From NCBI GenBank assembly GCA_049658145.1, contig JBASOJ010000095.1, positions 1 to 64,000 on the forward strand: 64,000 nt of DNA. The letters are read 5' to 3'. This DNA is from UBA6100 sp049658145 (GTDB lineage: Bacteria; Actinomycetota; Coriobacteriia; Anaerosomatales; Anaerosomataceae). The translations under genes and the position numbers were made by a program. Each line of letters starts with the position of its first letter. Position 1 is the stretch's first letter. Under the pieces are notes generated by a model. That model saw only the letters and a list, made by a program, of their open reading frames with translations. It ran no database searches and was not told where the DNA came from. Below, piece by piece: positions 50,864-59,633 of this stretch.

Positions 50864-53800
50864 CTACTGCCCCACGCGGTACGCTGGTCCTTCGTAGCTC
50901 CAGACGTGGCCGAGGTTCGCCCGCACGTAGGCGATCTCGGTCGGGTCGGAGCTGTAGAAGTGCACGCCCTTGCTCGGGCTGTAGAAGCGGTAGACCTGGG
51001 TGCCTGTGGTCATCGACACGTTGTAGGCCACGCCGTCGAGCGAGTAGGTGCCCGATAGCGTCGCCAGGATCGTGTTCTTCTCGCCCACGTCGGCGGTGTA
51101 GAGATGCGTGCCGGTGCGGACGTTGTAGAAGCGGTAGAGCGCGACGCTGTTCGCGGGGTTCGAGGTGTTGATGGAGTAGCCGACGCCCTCGAAGCTGTAG
51201 GTCGCGCTCATCGTGTCGCGCACGCGCGCCATCTCGGTGGCGTCCGCCGTGTAGAAGTGCGTGCCGGTCGACGGGCGATAGAAGCGGTAGACGGGCATGG
51301 GGGTGGCCGGCGGCGTCGTGAGCGTGATGGAGTCGCTCGTGATGCGCACGTTGCCCGACTCGTCCACGAACCGCGCCCACACCGTCTTGGTGCCGTCGCC
51401 CGCGGGGAGCGTGTACGACTTGGTGGCCGTGAGTGGCTCAGGCATGGTCCACGGTCCGGACGCGCCTGTGGTGGAGAACTGCTGCGTCACGACGTCCGAG
51501 TCATCCGTCACACCGATCGTGATCGTCACAGATGCGCTCGTGGTACTCGCCGCGCCTCCGTTGATCGAGATCGTGCCCGACGGTACCGCGTCATCGAATG
51601 GGAAGCGCACCGGCGCCTGCCAGTAGCTGTTGTTCGAGTCGCCCCGCAGCCATTCGAAGCCGCCACCGGCGACGATGCCCGTATCGCTTGCGGCGAGGGC
51701 ACTCACGGCGTCGCTCGGCTCCGGCGTCCATGAGGTCACCGTACCGTCCGGACGCACAGCCGCCAGGCGCGGCCGATCCTGTCCGCCCATGGTGCTGAAG
51801 GCACCCCCGATGATAATCACGTCGGCTTCACCCGACTTTGCCAGCGCCTGGACCTGAACGTTCGGGTTCGGCGCCCAGCTCGTGGGAGCCGCGGTAGACG
51901 GGGACAGGGCGGCGAGGTTCGCCCGCGCGGATCCGCCTGCATGCGTGAACTGGCCTCCCGCGTAGATGGCGGTCGACGTCACGAGGATGTCGTTCACACG
52001 CGCGGGCGAACCTGACAGTGCAGCGTCCCACGTCTCGATCGTGGTGCTCGCCGTGGCGAGTCGTGCGAGACGGTAACGTGAGGTACTCAGAATCTGCCCG
52101 AAATCGCCGCCCACGTAGATGGCGCCGCCGGTGCCGTCCAGGGCCAGAGCGCGGACGGTACCATCAGCGCCTCCGGTGGAGCACCACGTGGTGAGGGCGC
52201 CGCTCGTATCAAGTGCCGCGAGATTCCAGCGACTGACCCCGCCCACGAGCGTGAACTGGCCGCCGACGTAGATCGGGTCACCGGCCCGCGACTCGATCGC
52301 GTAGACGGTGCCGTTGAGATTTGGATTGAACGCCAGCGGCGCACCGGTGGAGGTATTGAGCTCGGCCATGCGGTTGCGCGCCTGTCCGCCAATGGTGGTG
52401 AACTCGCCACCCACGAACACGCGACTCGTGGGCGAGACGTCGATCGCCCGGACGGGAGCATTCGCGCCGTTGGTGGGATACCAGCCAGTCTTGAGGGCGC
52501 CCGTGCTGTCGAGCGCGGCGATGTTCTTGCGGGGATGCGCTCCCACCGAGGCGATCGCGCCGCCGACCCCGATGTCGCCGCTCGAGACGGTGAGACAGTA
52601 GACGCCGTTACCCACAGGCATCGGCGCCCAGACGGTGTCAGGGAGCAGGTTGCCATCGTTCCCAAAGCGCATCAGCCGGGGCGGGAGATCGGAGGGGGCC
52701 GCAGAGGTGAACACGCCGCCGACGTAAACGTAGTCGCCGCTCACGAGGATCGTTTCTACCCGGTTATTGGGATGGGGTGTCCACACGTCGTAGAGCTCGC
52801 CATCGGCATGATAGAGCGCTGCGGCACGCGCACGCGCCTCACCGTCAACGGTGAGGAAGCTCCCACCGATCAGTACCTTGGCAGGCGACCCGTCCGTGGG
52901 TACCTGCACGGCCAGGGCGTTGACTGCCCCGTTGAGGACGGGGTTCCACGATGTCGCGAGCAGACCGGTGGCCCTGGTGAACCGTGCGATGTACGCCTGC
53001 GAGGTCGCGCCCACCTGCGTGAACTCGCCGCCGACGTAGAGCGCCCCGTTGTACTCGACGATCTCGTGCACCTTGCCGTTCAGGTTGGGATCGAACGTGG
53101 TCGCCTCGCCCAGCGTCGCCTCAGCCGTCGATACTGCTCCCAGCCGATTGCGCGTCACACCACCCACGGACGTGAAGTCCCCGCCGAGGTAGAGGGTGCT
53201 GTCCACCAGCGCGAGTGTCCGTACCACGTTGTTCGGAGCTGGATTGAAGAGAGCCGGCACCTCGCCAGTGGTCCGATTGATGCGTGCGAGTCGGGTCCGC
53301 GACTGTCCGCCGATCGTGGAGAAGTTGCCCCCTGCATACACGTAGGTGGCGTCGATCGCGAGCGCCCAGACGTCGCTGTTCGCTCCCGGATTCCACGCGA
53401 CGTTCAGCGTCCCGTCGGCGTTGATGCGTGCGAGGTTCTGGCGCGCCACACCACCCACGGACGTGAAGTCCCCGCCGATATAGAAGCCGCCAGAGCCGTC
53501 GGCCACCGAACAGAAGACCTGGCCGTCCACGTACGGGTATGCGCCGGAGATGCGTCCGTCGGCGCCGATCGCGCCGAACCCGCCCGTGGGCGGGCCCACG
53601 TGGGTGAACTCGCCGCCGATGTAGAGTGTGCCGTCGGATGCGTAGTCGAGCGCGCTGACCGTGCCGGTACCACCGTCGACATCCGATGTCATCCACATGC
53701 GGGTGTCCTGCTGGTTCATCGGCACCGCCGTGGCAAGCGGCACGGCCACTGCCACTTCGGCGGGCACGAATACCAGCCCCTGCACCAGAAGGGCCGCTCC

Positions 53801-53869
53801 GAACAGCATGTGCGCTACTCGAGACGGCCACCGCTTGTGAGTCCCCCGACTCGTCGCGTGATGCGACAT
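50864..53869 (-). CDS. Large secreted repeat protein (delta-60/beta-propeller repeats plus DUF5648-like repeats)
   Basis: The protein has 1001 residues from ATG 53869 (GGGGG upstream; the longer frame to 54034 has no site). A signal peptide is visible (basic N-terminus, hydrophobic about 20-42, A-V-A-V-P-L-A-T-A). About 13 repeats of the form Y-V-G-G-x-F-T-x-x-G-G-x-x-R-x-x-L-A-x-L follow, as in DUF5122 propellers. The C-terminal third holds a short Ig-like stretch and three tandem Y-R-F-Y...H-F-Y-T-A-D repeats (DUF5648-like). No sortase or membrane anchor is seen, so it is probably released or wall-associated through its repeats. Confidence 0.88.
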   Translation of the reverse strand: MSHHATSRGTHKRWPSRVAHMLFGAALLVQGLVFVPAEVAVAVPLATAVPMNQQDTRMWMTSDVDGGTGTVSALDYASDGTLYIGGEFTHVGPPTGGFGAIGADGRISGAYPYVDGQVFCSVADGSGGFYIGGDFTSVGGVARQNLARINADGTLNVAWNPGANSDVWALAIDATYVYAGGNFSTIGGQSRTRLARINRTTGEVPALFNPAPNNVVRTLALVDSTLYLGGDFTSVGGVTRNRLGAVSTAEATLGEATTFDPNLNGKVHEIVEYNGALYVGGEFTQVGATSQAYIARFTRATGLLATSWNPVLNGAVNALAVQVPTDGSPAKVLIGGSFLTVDGEARARAAALYHADGELYDVWTPHPNNRVETILVSGDYVYVGGVFTSAAPSDLPPRLMRFGNDGNLLPDTVWAPMPVGNGVYCLTVSSGDIGVGGAIASVGAHPRKNIAALDSTGALKTGWYPTNGANAPVRAIDVSPTSRVFVGGEFTTIGGQARNRMAELNTSTGAPLAFNPNLNGTVYAIESRAGDPIYVGGQFTLVGGVSRWNLAALDTSGALTTWCSTGGADGTVRALALDGTGGAIYVGGDFGQILSTSRYRLARLATASTTIETWDAALSGSPARVNDILVTSTAIYAGGQFTHAGGSARANLAALSPSTAAPTSWAPNPNVQVQALAKSGEADVIIIGGAFSTMGGQDRPRLAAVRPDGTVTSWTPEPSDAVSALAASDTGIVAGGGFEWLRGDSNNSYWQAPVRFPFDDAVPSGTISINGGAASTTSASVTITIGVTDDSDVVTQQFSTTGASGPWTMPEPLTATKSYTLPAGDGTKTVWARFVDESGNVRITSDSITLTTPPATPMPVYRFYRPSTGTHFYTADATEMARVRDTMSATYSFEGVGYSINTSNPANSVALYRFYNVRTGTHLYTADVGEKNTILATLSGTYSLDGVAYNVSMTTGTQVYRFYSPSKGVHFYSSDPTEIAYVRANLGHVWSYEGPAYRVGQ

Positions 53870-54040
53870 CGCGCCACCCCCCTGGATCGTCTGAACGCCC
53901 CATGGCCGCCGAGGGCGGCTAGTCGGTAAGATACCCACAGGTCCAGACCCGCAAAGTGGGGTTGAGGCATGCATGTGACAGACGGTCGTATCCAGGCGAC
54001 GGTCGGCGCCCCGGGTGCGCGCGGCGTACGCCACAATGCG

Positions 54041-54069
54041 AAGAGCGCAGCTTCGTGAGCCGCGCTCTT
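54041..54069 (-). terminator. Hairpin downstream of tRNA-Asp
   Basis: AAGAGCGC (54041-54048) pairs with GCGCTCTT (54062-54069). It follows the tRNA 3' end by 12 bases on the minus strand. Confidence 0.55.
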
Positions 54070-54081
54070 GATGAGTCTCTA

Positions 54082-54159
54082 TGGCGGGAGTGACGGGGCT
54101 CGAACCCGCGACCTCCGGCTTGACAGGCCGGCGCTCTAACCAAACTGAGCTACACCCCC
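54082..54159 (-). tRNA. tRNA-Asp (anticodon GTC)
   Basis: The cloverleaf folds fully: acceptor GGGGGTG pairs with CACTCCC, D arm GCTC...GAGC, anticodon arm CCGGC-CTGTCAA-GCCGG with anticodon GTC, and T arm GCGGG-TTCGAGC-CCCGT. CCA is encoded. There is no integrase or attachment-site duplication at its 3' end in this window. Confidence 0.97.
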
Positions 54160-54352
54160 GCGTGGGGTGGCCCGCCTCGCGGCGGACAGCAAACGGATTC
54201 TAGCGAGCGAAGCGGGTGTTGTCTACTTGCGGCCGCCTGCAGGAAGGGACTGCCCCTCAATAGCCGGACACGAACCGCCGATGCATAGGCAAGACGAGTC
54301 CCGCCACATACGTGGTGGCTCATCGCCACCGGCTACTCGAGGGGAACCCTGT

Positions 54353-54793
54353 GTGAAATCCATCAAGGCACGGATCATCCTGCTCGTACTCATCGTGAAC
54401 CTGCTCGGCGGTGCGGTGATCATGGCGGGCATGAACGTGGCGTACAAGAACAATGTAGCGCTGGTCAAGGAGGCCTCCGCTGAGACGATCGACCAGGACG
54501 CTGTTCAGGAGCAACTCTTCGCCGACATGGCAGGCAACCGCAACCGGGCCATCGTGATGGTCGCGGTGCTTGCCCTCGTGATGTCAGCCGGGTTGCTCGT
54601 GGTACTCGACCGGCTGCTGTTCAAGCGCCTGAAGAAGATCATCCACGACACTATGAGCGTCATCGGCGGCAACTTTGACACGCCGATCGTGGTGGTGCGC
54701 GATGACGAGATGGGCGAGCTCGAGCGGACGCTCGAACAGTTCAGGCTTCTGTTCATCGAGGCCGTGCAGAGGGTCAACGCCTCGCAGAGCTGA
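54353..54793 (+). CDS. HAMP-domain membrane protein without output domain
   Basis: The protein has 146 residues from GTG 54353, with AGGGG 7 bases upstream. Two membrane helices (about 6-26 and 62-82) flank a short periplasmic loop of about 35 residues, followed by a HAMP domain (about 83-140, L-K-K-I-I-H-D-T-M to D-E-M-G-E-L-E-R-T-L-E). No kinase, methyl-accepting or cyclase domain follows before the stop. It may partner a separate signalling protein. A terminator follows at 54825. Confidence 0.78.
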   Translation: MKSIKARIILLVLIVNLLGGAVIMAGMNVAYKNNVALVKEASAETIDQDAVQEQLFADMAGNRNRAIVMVAVLALVMSAGLLVVLDRLLFKRLKKIIHDTMSVIGGNFDTPIVVVRDDEMGELERTLEQFRLLFIEAVQRVNASQS

Positions 54794-54824
54794 GCAGTCC
54801 TCCGCCCGACGACCGCACATCACC

Positions 54825-54851
54825 GGGGCCGCCCGACCAGGGCGGCCCCTT
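54825..54851 (+). terminator. Hairpin terminator after HAMP gene
   Basis: GGGGCCGCCC (54825-54834) pairs with GGGCGGCCCC (54840-54849) around GACCA, followed by TT. It separates the HAMP gene from the B12-binding gene. Confidence 0.7.
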
Positions 54852-54901
54852 ATGCGTTCGGACAGCTATCGCTATGCTGGTCTTATCCGAAAGGAGTGGC
54901 C

Positions 54902-55537
54902 ATGTCCGAGGCACTCGCAACCCTCCGCGCGACTCTCGATGAGCGTATCGATGCGCGCGACCGTATCGGCGCCGTGACCGCGGCGCTCGACGCAGTCCGT
55001 GCCGGGAGCGTCACGATTCCCGAGCTCTACGACGCGCTGTGCGCACTGCTCGTAGACGTGGGCGCGTCCTGGCAGGCCGGCGAGACAGAGGTGTGGGAGG
55101 AGCACTACGCCACCGCCACCGTCCGCACCATCGTGGAAGCAGGCGAGCCGCTGGTGGCGGAGCACGCTGCCGCACGAGTCGATCGCACGGTGGTGCTCGC
55201 CACACCTCCCGAGGAGTATCACGACCTCGGCCTTCGGATGGCAGCCGACCGCTTCGCGCTCGCCGGGTGGACGGTCCACCTGCTCGGTGCGAACGTACCC
55301 GCCAGGGAGCTCATTACAGCTGCACGTGAACTTGCCGCACACGCCATCGTGCTCTCGGCGTCCACGCACTTCCACCGCCTCGAACTCCGGCCCTACGTCG
55401 ATGAGATCGCGGCGGCGCTCCCCGATGTACGCATCTGGGTGGGCGGCGCGGCGTTCGCCATCGAAGCCGAGGGGTGGGCGCGCGACATGCTGCTCGACCC
55501 GGCCGACATCCCCTCGCTCGCAGAGCAGGTGGGCTGA
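54902..55537 (+). CDS. Cobalamin (B12)-binding domain protein
   Basis: The protein has 211 residues from ATG 54902 (AAGGAG spaced 5 bases). Residues about 1-85 are a helical B12-2-like cap, including E-E-H-Y (residues T-E-V-W-E-E-H) of MerR-type photoreceptor caps. Residues 95-205 are a Rossmann-like B12 domain with E-Y-H-D-L-G-L-R-M, a variant of D-x-H-x2-G in which the His remains. There is no DNA-binding or enzymatic domain. It may serve as a separate cobalamin sensor or corrinoid protein. It ends one base before the ABC permease. Confidence 0.85.
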   Translation: MSEALATLRATLDERIDARDRIGAVTAALDAVRAGSVTIPELYDALCALLVDVGASWQAGETEVWEEHYATATVRTIVEAGEPLVAEHAAARVDRTVVLATPPEEYHDLGLRMAADRFALAGWTVHLLGANVPARELITAARELAAHAIVLSASTHFHRLELRPYVDEIAAALPDVRIWVGGAAFAIEAEGWARDMLLDPADIPSLAEQVG

Positions 55538-55538
55538 G

Positions 55539-56666
55539 ATGCTGAGCTTCAGGATCGCCGCCCGCTTCCTCAAGAGCTCGCCGGGGCAGTCGGCGCTCAT
55601 CATCGCCGGCATCGCCGTGGGCATCGCCACGCAGATCTTCGTCGGTTCCCTCATCACGAGCCTGCAGGCCGACCTGGTGGACAGCACCGTGGGCTCGAGC
55701 GCGCACGTCACGCTGCTCCCGCTGGAGGGCGACACCACCGTGCCCGAACGCCTCGCCGGCGACGCCGCCGATTCCGAACCCCTCGTCTCCACAGCGGTGG
55801 CCGTCCGTTCCCTCTCGGCCATCTACGCCGAGGGCGAGGACAGCGTGCCGCTCCGTGTCAAGAGCGCCGAAGCCACCTCACTCGACACCATCTACAAGCT
55901 GTCCGAGAAGCTCACCGAGGGCACGTACAGCCTCGACGAGGCCGAGATCCTCGTCGGCACGGGGTTCGCCGGAGAGTACAGCGTCTCGCCCGGCGATGAG
56001 ATCACCATCCTCCTGCCTGACGGCGCGCCCGCCACGCTCACCGTGAGCGGCGTCTTCGACCTCGGCCAGTCGGCGGCGAACAACAGCTTCGCGTTCATCG
56101 ACGAGGCGTCGGCCGCCGGCGCGCTCGGCCTGGCCGACGATGAGTACTCGGCGATCGAGATCCAGCTCAGCGACGTGTTTGCCTCCTCCGAGGTGGCGCC
56201 ACGCCTTGCGGACGAGTACGGCGTGGAGGCGGTGGACTGGCAGGCCGAGAATGAAGAGCTCCTGTCGGGTCTTGCGGCCCAGTCGGGCTCCTCGGCGATG
56301 ATCCAGGTCTTCGTGCTCGTAGCTGTGGCGCTCGGCATCGCCTCCACGCTCGCCATCAGCGCCGTGCAGAAGACGCGGCAGATCGGCATCCTAAAAGCGA
56401 TCGGCATGGGTGACGCGGCATCCGGCCGCATCTTCCTGTGGCAGGCGGCGCTTCTCGGCGCGGGCGGCACGCTCGGTGGCATCGGGCTCGGCTACCTGCT
56501 CATCTGGGGTTTCAGCTTCGCGCCCGTGCCGTTCTCGGTCCGCCCCGAGCCGACGTTCATCGCCATCTCGGCGGGCATCGGCATCACCGTGGCGCTGGTC
56601 TCCTCGATCATCCCGGCACGATCCACCTCGCGCCTCGATCCGATCGAGGTGATCCAGAATGGCTGA
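55539..56666 (+). CDS. ABC transporter permease, FtsX/MacB type
   Basis: The protein has 375 residues with the four-helix MacB/LolC topology: one N-terminal helix (about 14-36), a large periplasmic domain (about 40-255), then three helices in the C-terminal third. I-G-I-L-K-A-I-G-M is the FtsX coupling block. Substrates of such pairs are lipoproteins, peptides or unknown. It begins one base after the B12-binding gene stop and overlaps the ATPase gene by 8 bases. Confidence 0.9.
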   Translation: MLSFRIAARFLKSSPGQSALIIAGIAVGIATQIFVGSLITSLQADLVDSTVGSSAHVTLLPLEGDTTVPERLAGDAADSEPLVSTAVAVRSLSAIYAEGEDSVPLRVKSAEATSLDTIYKLSEKLTEGTYSLDEAEILVGTGFAGEYSVSPGDEITILLPDGAPATLTVSGVFDLGQSAANNSFAFIDEASAAGALGLADDEYSAIEIQLSDVFASSEVAPRLADEYGVEAVDWQAENEELLSGLAAQSGSSAMIQVFVLVAVALGIASTLAISAVQKTRQIGILKAIGMGDAASGRIFLWQAALLGAGGTLGGIGLGYLLIWGFSFAPVPFSVRPEPTFIAISAGIGITVALVSSIIPARSTSRLDPIEVIQNG

Positions 56667-57360
56667 TCTGCTGGTCGCCGAGGCACTGGAGAAGGTCTAC
56701 GGCGAGGGCGAGACCGCCACGCACGCGCTCAGGGGCGTGAGCTTCACGCTCGCCGAAGGTGAGTTCGCGAGCATCATCGGCCAGTCGGGCTCGGGCAAGT
56801 CGACACTGCTCAATATGATCGGCCTCCTGGACACGCCCACCTCGGGCCAGGTGGCCTTCGACGGCGAGAACACCACCTCGCTCGGCCGTAAGGGCCGCGC
56901 CCGCGTGCGCAACAGCGGCCTCGGTTTCGTCTTCCAGTTCCACTACCTGCTGCCCGAGTTCAGCGTGTGGGAGAACCTCACCATGCCCGCGCAGATCGCG
57001 GGTCGCTCCATCACTGCCGAGGAGAGGACGCGTGCACTGGAGACGCTCGAGCTCCTCGGCCTCAAGGGCCTCGAGAAGAAGAACGCCAACCAGCTCTCCG
57101 GCGGGCAGAAGCAGCGCGTGGCGATCGGGCGCGCGCTCATGAACCAGCCCAAGCTGATCCTCGCCGACGAGCCCACGGGCAACCTGGACACCAAGAACAC
57201 CGCGACCGTCTACGAGCTCTTCCGAACGATCAACGCCGAACTCGGCACGTCGTTCCTGATCGTCACGCACGACCGTGCCGTGGCGCAGCAGACCGACCGC
57301 ATCCTGGAAGTATCCGACGGCGAGCTGGTGCAGGACGTGCGGAACGACTACGCGAAGTAG
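56659..57360 (+). CDS. ABC transporter ATP-binding protein, MacB/LolD type
   Basis: The protein has 233 residues. The Walker A is G-Q-S-G-S-G-K-S-T near residue 40, the signature L-S-G-G-Q-K-Q-R near 142, and Walker B L-I-L-A-D-E-P-T-G-N-L-D near 163. The H-loop His is in V-T-H-D. It forms a heteromeric transporter with the permease just upstream. There is no periplasmic adaptor (MacA) gene. Confidence 0.95.
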   Translation: MADLLVAEALEKVYGEGETATHALRGVSFTLAEGEFASIIGQSGSGKSTLLNMIGLLDTPTSGQVAFDGENTTSLGRKGRARVRNSGLGFVFQFHYLLPEFSVWENLTMPAQIAGRSITAEERTRALETLELLGLKGLEKKNANQLSGGQKQRVAIGRALMNQPKLILADEPTGNLDTKNTATVYELFRTINAELGTSFLIVTHDRAVAQQTDRILEVSDGELVQDVRNDYAK

Positions 57361-57369
57361 GGCGCGCTC

Positions 57370-58320
57370 CTAGAGTCCGAGACCCAGCTGCCCCGCGGTG
57401 GCACCCTCCCAGGGCGACACGAGTTCGGAGCCGAGGATCTCGGACAGTTCGCGCGCGTTGCGTGGGGCGTAGTCGTACTTGCAGTTGTTGAACATCACGT
57501 AGGTGACATCCGTGCCGTCGGCCAGTTCGCGCACCTTCGGCGCCCACTCCTCGAGCTCGGCGGGCGTGTAGAGATAGTCGAAGCGGTCGGCCGCCGAGAC
57601 GTTCCGGGCGAAGTACGTCTCGCGGTTGCGACCGTGCAGCCGCACGTACCCAATCTTGCTGGTGGCCGCCACGAGCGGCGGCATCGTCGTGCGCGTGGGG
57701 AACTGCGGCGCGTCAACGGCGACGTAACTGATGTCGCGGTCGGCGAGGAAGCCGAGCGTCTGGCGCACTCTCCCCTCCTCGACCCACGACGGATGGCGGA
57801 ACTCCACGAGCATCCGCCGCTTGCCGAGCTTGGTGCGTGCGTAGTCGATGTACGCGAGATTCTCCTCGTGGAGCGCCTCATCGAGCGCGGTGAAGAACGG
57901 CGGGAACTGCATGAGGATGCCGCCGAGCTTGCCGGCCTCTTCGAGCGGCTCGATCGACTCGAGGAAGAGGTCGAACGCGACGTCGACCATCTCCTGCGAC
58001 GGACGCTTCACCCGCCCGCGCTCCACCGCATGCGGGTACTCGCGTAGTTCGGGGTGGAGCGCCCGCTCATCCACGGCGTGCTGGGTCATCATGCCAAAGG
58101 CCTTCACGTGGAACGTGAAGCCCGGCGGTGTGCGTTTCGCCCAGTTCTCCACCACGCGCCGGTCAGGGATCGCGTAGAACGGCGCGTCGGCCTCGACCGT
58201 GTCGAAACGCTCGGCGTAGTAGCGCAGCCGTGCCGCGGGCGTGCTGATGTTCGACGGATACCATGCTTCGATCATGGTCCGATCGGCCCACGAGCAGGTG
58301 CCCACCCGCACCCGTCCCAT
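57370..58320 (-). CDS. DUF72 family protein
   Basis: The protein has 316 residues. It begins R-V-G-T-C-S-W-A-D, and has F-Y-A-I-P, F-T-F-H-V-K-A, L-M-Q-F-P-P-F and V-E-F-R-H-P-S-W: the full DUF72 (YecE) signature. The fold is a TIM barrel, with an unknown role, perhaps sugar or nucleotide metabolism. It is convergent with the ABC ATPase gene (9 bases between stops). Confidence 0.92.
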   Translation of the reverse strand: MGRVRVGTCSWADRTMIEAWYPSNISTPAARLRYYAERFDTVEADAPFYAIPDRRVVENWAKRTPPGFTFHVKAFGMMTQHAVDERALHPELREYPHAVERGRVKRPSQEMVDVAFDLFLESIEPLEEAGKLGGILMQFPPFFTALDEALHEENLAYIDYARTKLGKRRMLVEFRHPSWVEEGRVRQTLGFLADRDISYVAVDAPQFPTRTTMPPLVAATSKIGYVRLHGRNRETYFARNVSAADRFDYLYTPAELEEWAPKVRELADGTDVTYVMFNNCKYDYAPRNARELSEILGSELVSPWEGATAGQLGLGL

Positions 58321-58341
58321 GTCGCTTGTCCGCCCTTCGGC

Positions 58342-58641
58342 CTACTGCAGAGACAGATACTCGGCGAGCGCCGCGGCTTCGTCGTCGCTGACGTCAGCAC
58401 CCTTTTCGTTCATCTGGGTGATGACCTCGGCCCAACCGACCGCGTCGTACTCGGCGGCCCGGACCTTATCGAGCGAATGGCAGACGCCGTCGCACTTCTC
58501 GGCGAGGATCGTGGCGCCGTCCAGTCCGGTCGCCTCACCGATCGTGGGCTCGACCTCCACCGCTGGTTCATCCGAGCCGCACGCCGCTACAAGGGCGAGA
58601 ACGGCGAGCATCAGCACGACCAGCGCAACCCGCTTCATCAT
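58342..58641 (-). CDS. Small lipoprotein c-type cytochrome with CX3CH haem motif
   Basis: The protein has 99 residues from ATG 58641 (AAAGGAT upstream). A lipoprotein signal ends in L-V-A-A-C (Cys21). The haem-binding site is C50-D-G-V-C54-H55, with three residues between the cysteines instead of two, followed by H-S-L-D-K-V and a C-terminal helix ending E-Y-L-S-L-Q. A candidate distal Met lies in V-I-T-Q-M-N-E-K. It would be a monohaem periplasmic electron carrier anchored to the membrane. Confidence 0.82.
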   Translation of the reverse strand: MMKRVALVVLMLAVLALVAACGSDEPAVEVEPTIGEATGLDGATILAEKCDGVCHSLDKVRAAEYDAVGWAEVITQMNEKGADVSDDEAAALAEYLSLQ

Positions 58642-58689
58642 CGTTCGATCCTTTCGTCGTGCGCAGCCCGCACGGTGGGCTGACAACCG

Positions 58690-59592
58690 TTAGATACCCG
58701 CGCCGGACGCCCCCGACACGCGAGCGGCATCGGCCTCCAGAAGCGGCGTGTAGTCACGGAGGTAGTCATCGTAGGTGAGCGGCACCGGCGGCGCATGATA
58801 CGGCCAGTCGAACGTCTCGACGACCAGGTCGCTGAAGTTCTCCCGCACGAACGCCTCGGTGCGGCGGTACTCCAGCAGCGGATCGAACTCTGACATACCG
58901 AAGAAGCAGGGCTGCGGATACGGGCCCGCGAGGTCCTCCTCGGTCACGGTGAGGACCTCGCGCACCTGCGCCACGAGTACCTGCAATGTGGACGCCGAGT
59001 ACGACATGAGCCGCCCGCGCAGATCCGTGGGCGTCTCGAACCCGCCGATGTCGCACATGAACCAGATCACCAGCTTGACAGCCGTCTCGTTGCCGAGCAG
59101 CCATGCCAGCGCGTTGCGTGGGAGCCGATGCTCGAGCGCACTCACCACCGCGGTCACGAGCGCGCGGTCGATCGGCGGACGTGACAGCGCCAGGTTGCTC
59201 ACACACGGCGCGAGCAGGCCGACCTTCGTCACACGCGGCTCCAGCCCCTGGAGTGCGCGAAGCGCGAGGATGCCGCCGAACGAGAAGCCCAGCAGCGCGA
59301 ACTCGTCCGCCCCCACGTGGTCGGCGAGATCGCCGATCACCGCAGTGAGACGCGTGCTCGAGAAGCCTTCGGCAAGCGGCGTGCTGCCACCGTGCCCCGG
59401 CATCTCGAAGAAGTAGGTTCGGTACCGCTGGCCTATGAACTGGATCATCGGCGTCCAGTCCTCGATGAGCGAGACCGTGGCAGGCACGATGATGATAGGC
59501 GGGCCATCGCCGCATTCGGCGTAGCGCAACCGAGTTCCCGGCAGTTCGGCATCGTGCACAGTCACGGGGCAGGGCACGGACACGGTCGTCAT
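58690..59592 (-). CDS. Alpha/beta hydrolase
   Basis: The protein has 300 residues. The nucleophile elbow is G-F-S-F-G-G near residue 120. The oxyanion region begins I-I-I-V-P-A-T, and a catalytic Asp/His pair is probable in S-E-F-D-P-L and D-W-P-Y-H-A-P. The N-terminal M-P-G-H-G-G-S is typical of alpha/beta hydrolases. The substrate is unknown. GAGGAG precedes the ATG. It lies 48 bases upstream of the cytochrome lipoprotein. Confidence 0.87.
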   Translation of the reverse strand: MTTVSVPCPVTVHDAELPGTRLRYAECGDGPPIIIVPATVSLIEDWTPMIQFIGQRYRTYFFEMPGHGGSTPLAEGFSSTRLTAVIGDLADHVGADEFALLGFSFGGILALRALQGLEPRVTKVGLLAPCVSNLALSRPPIDRALVTAVVSALEHRLPRNALAWLLGNETAVKLVIWFMCDIGGFETPTDLRGRLMSYSASTLQVLVAQVREVLTVTEEDLAGPYPQPCFFGMSEFDPLLEYRRTEAFVRENFSDLVVETFDWPYHAPPVPLTYDDYLRDYTPLLEADAARVSGASGAGI

Positions 59593-59633
59593 CGCTCCTC
59601 GGCTGGGTGGGCTGTGCGGCAGATGAGGGTATC

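Noticed and set aside
50864..54034. Upstream extension of the large secreted protein to 54034
   Set aside because: It lacks a ribosome-binding site and would bury the signal peptide; ATG 53869 has GGGGG and a proper N-terminus.
54082..54159. Genomic island integrated at tRNA-Asp
   Set aside because: No integrase gene or repeated 3' tRNA end is nearby; the flanking genes look like ordinary chromosome.
54902..55537. Cobalamin riboswitch before the B12-binding gene
   Set aside because: Only about 50 bases separate the preceding terminator and the start, and no B12-box-like sequence is visible.
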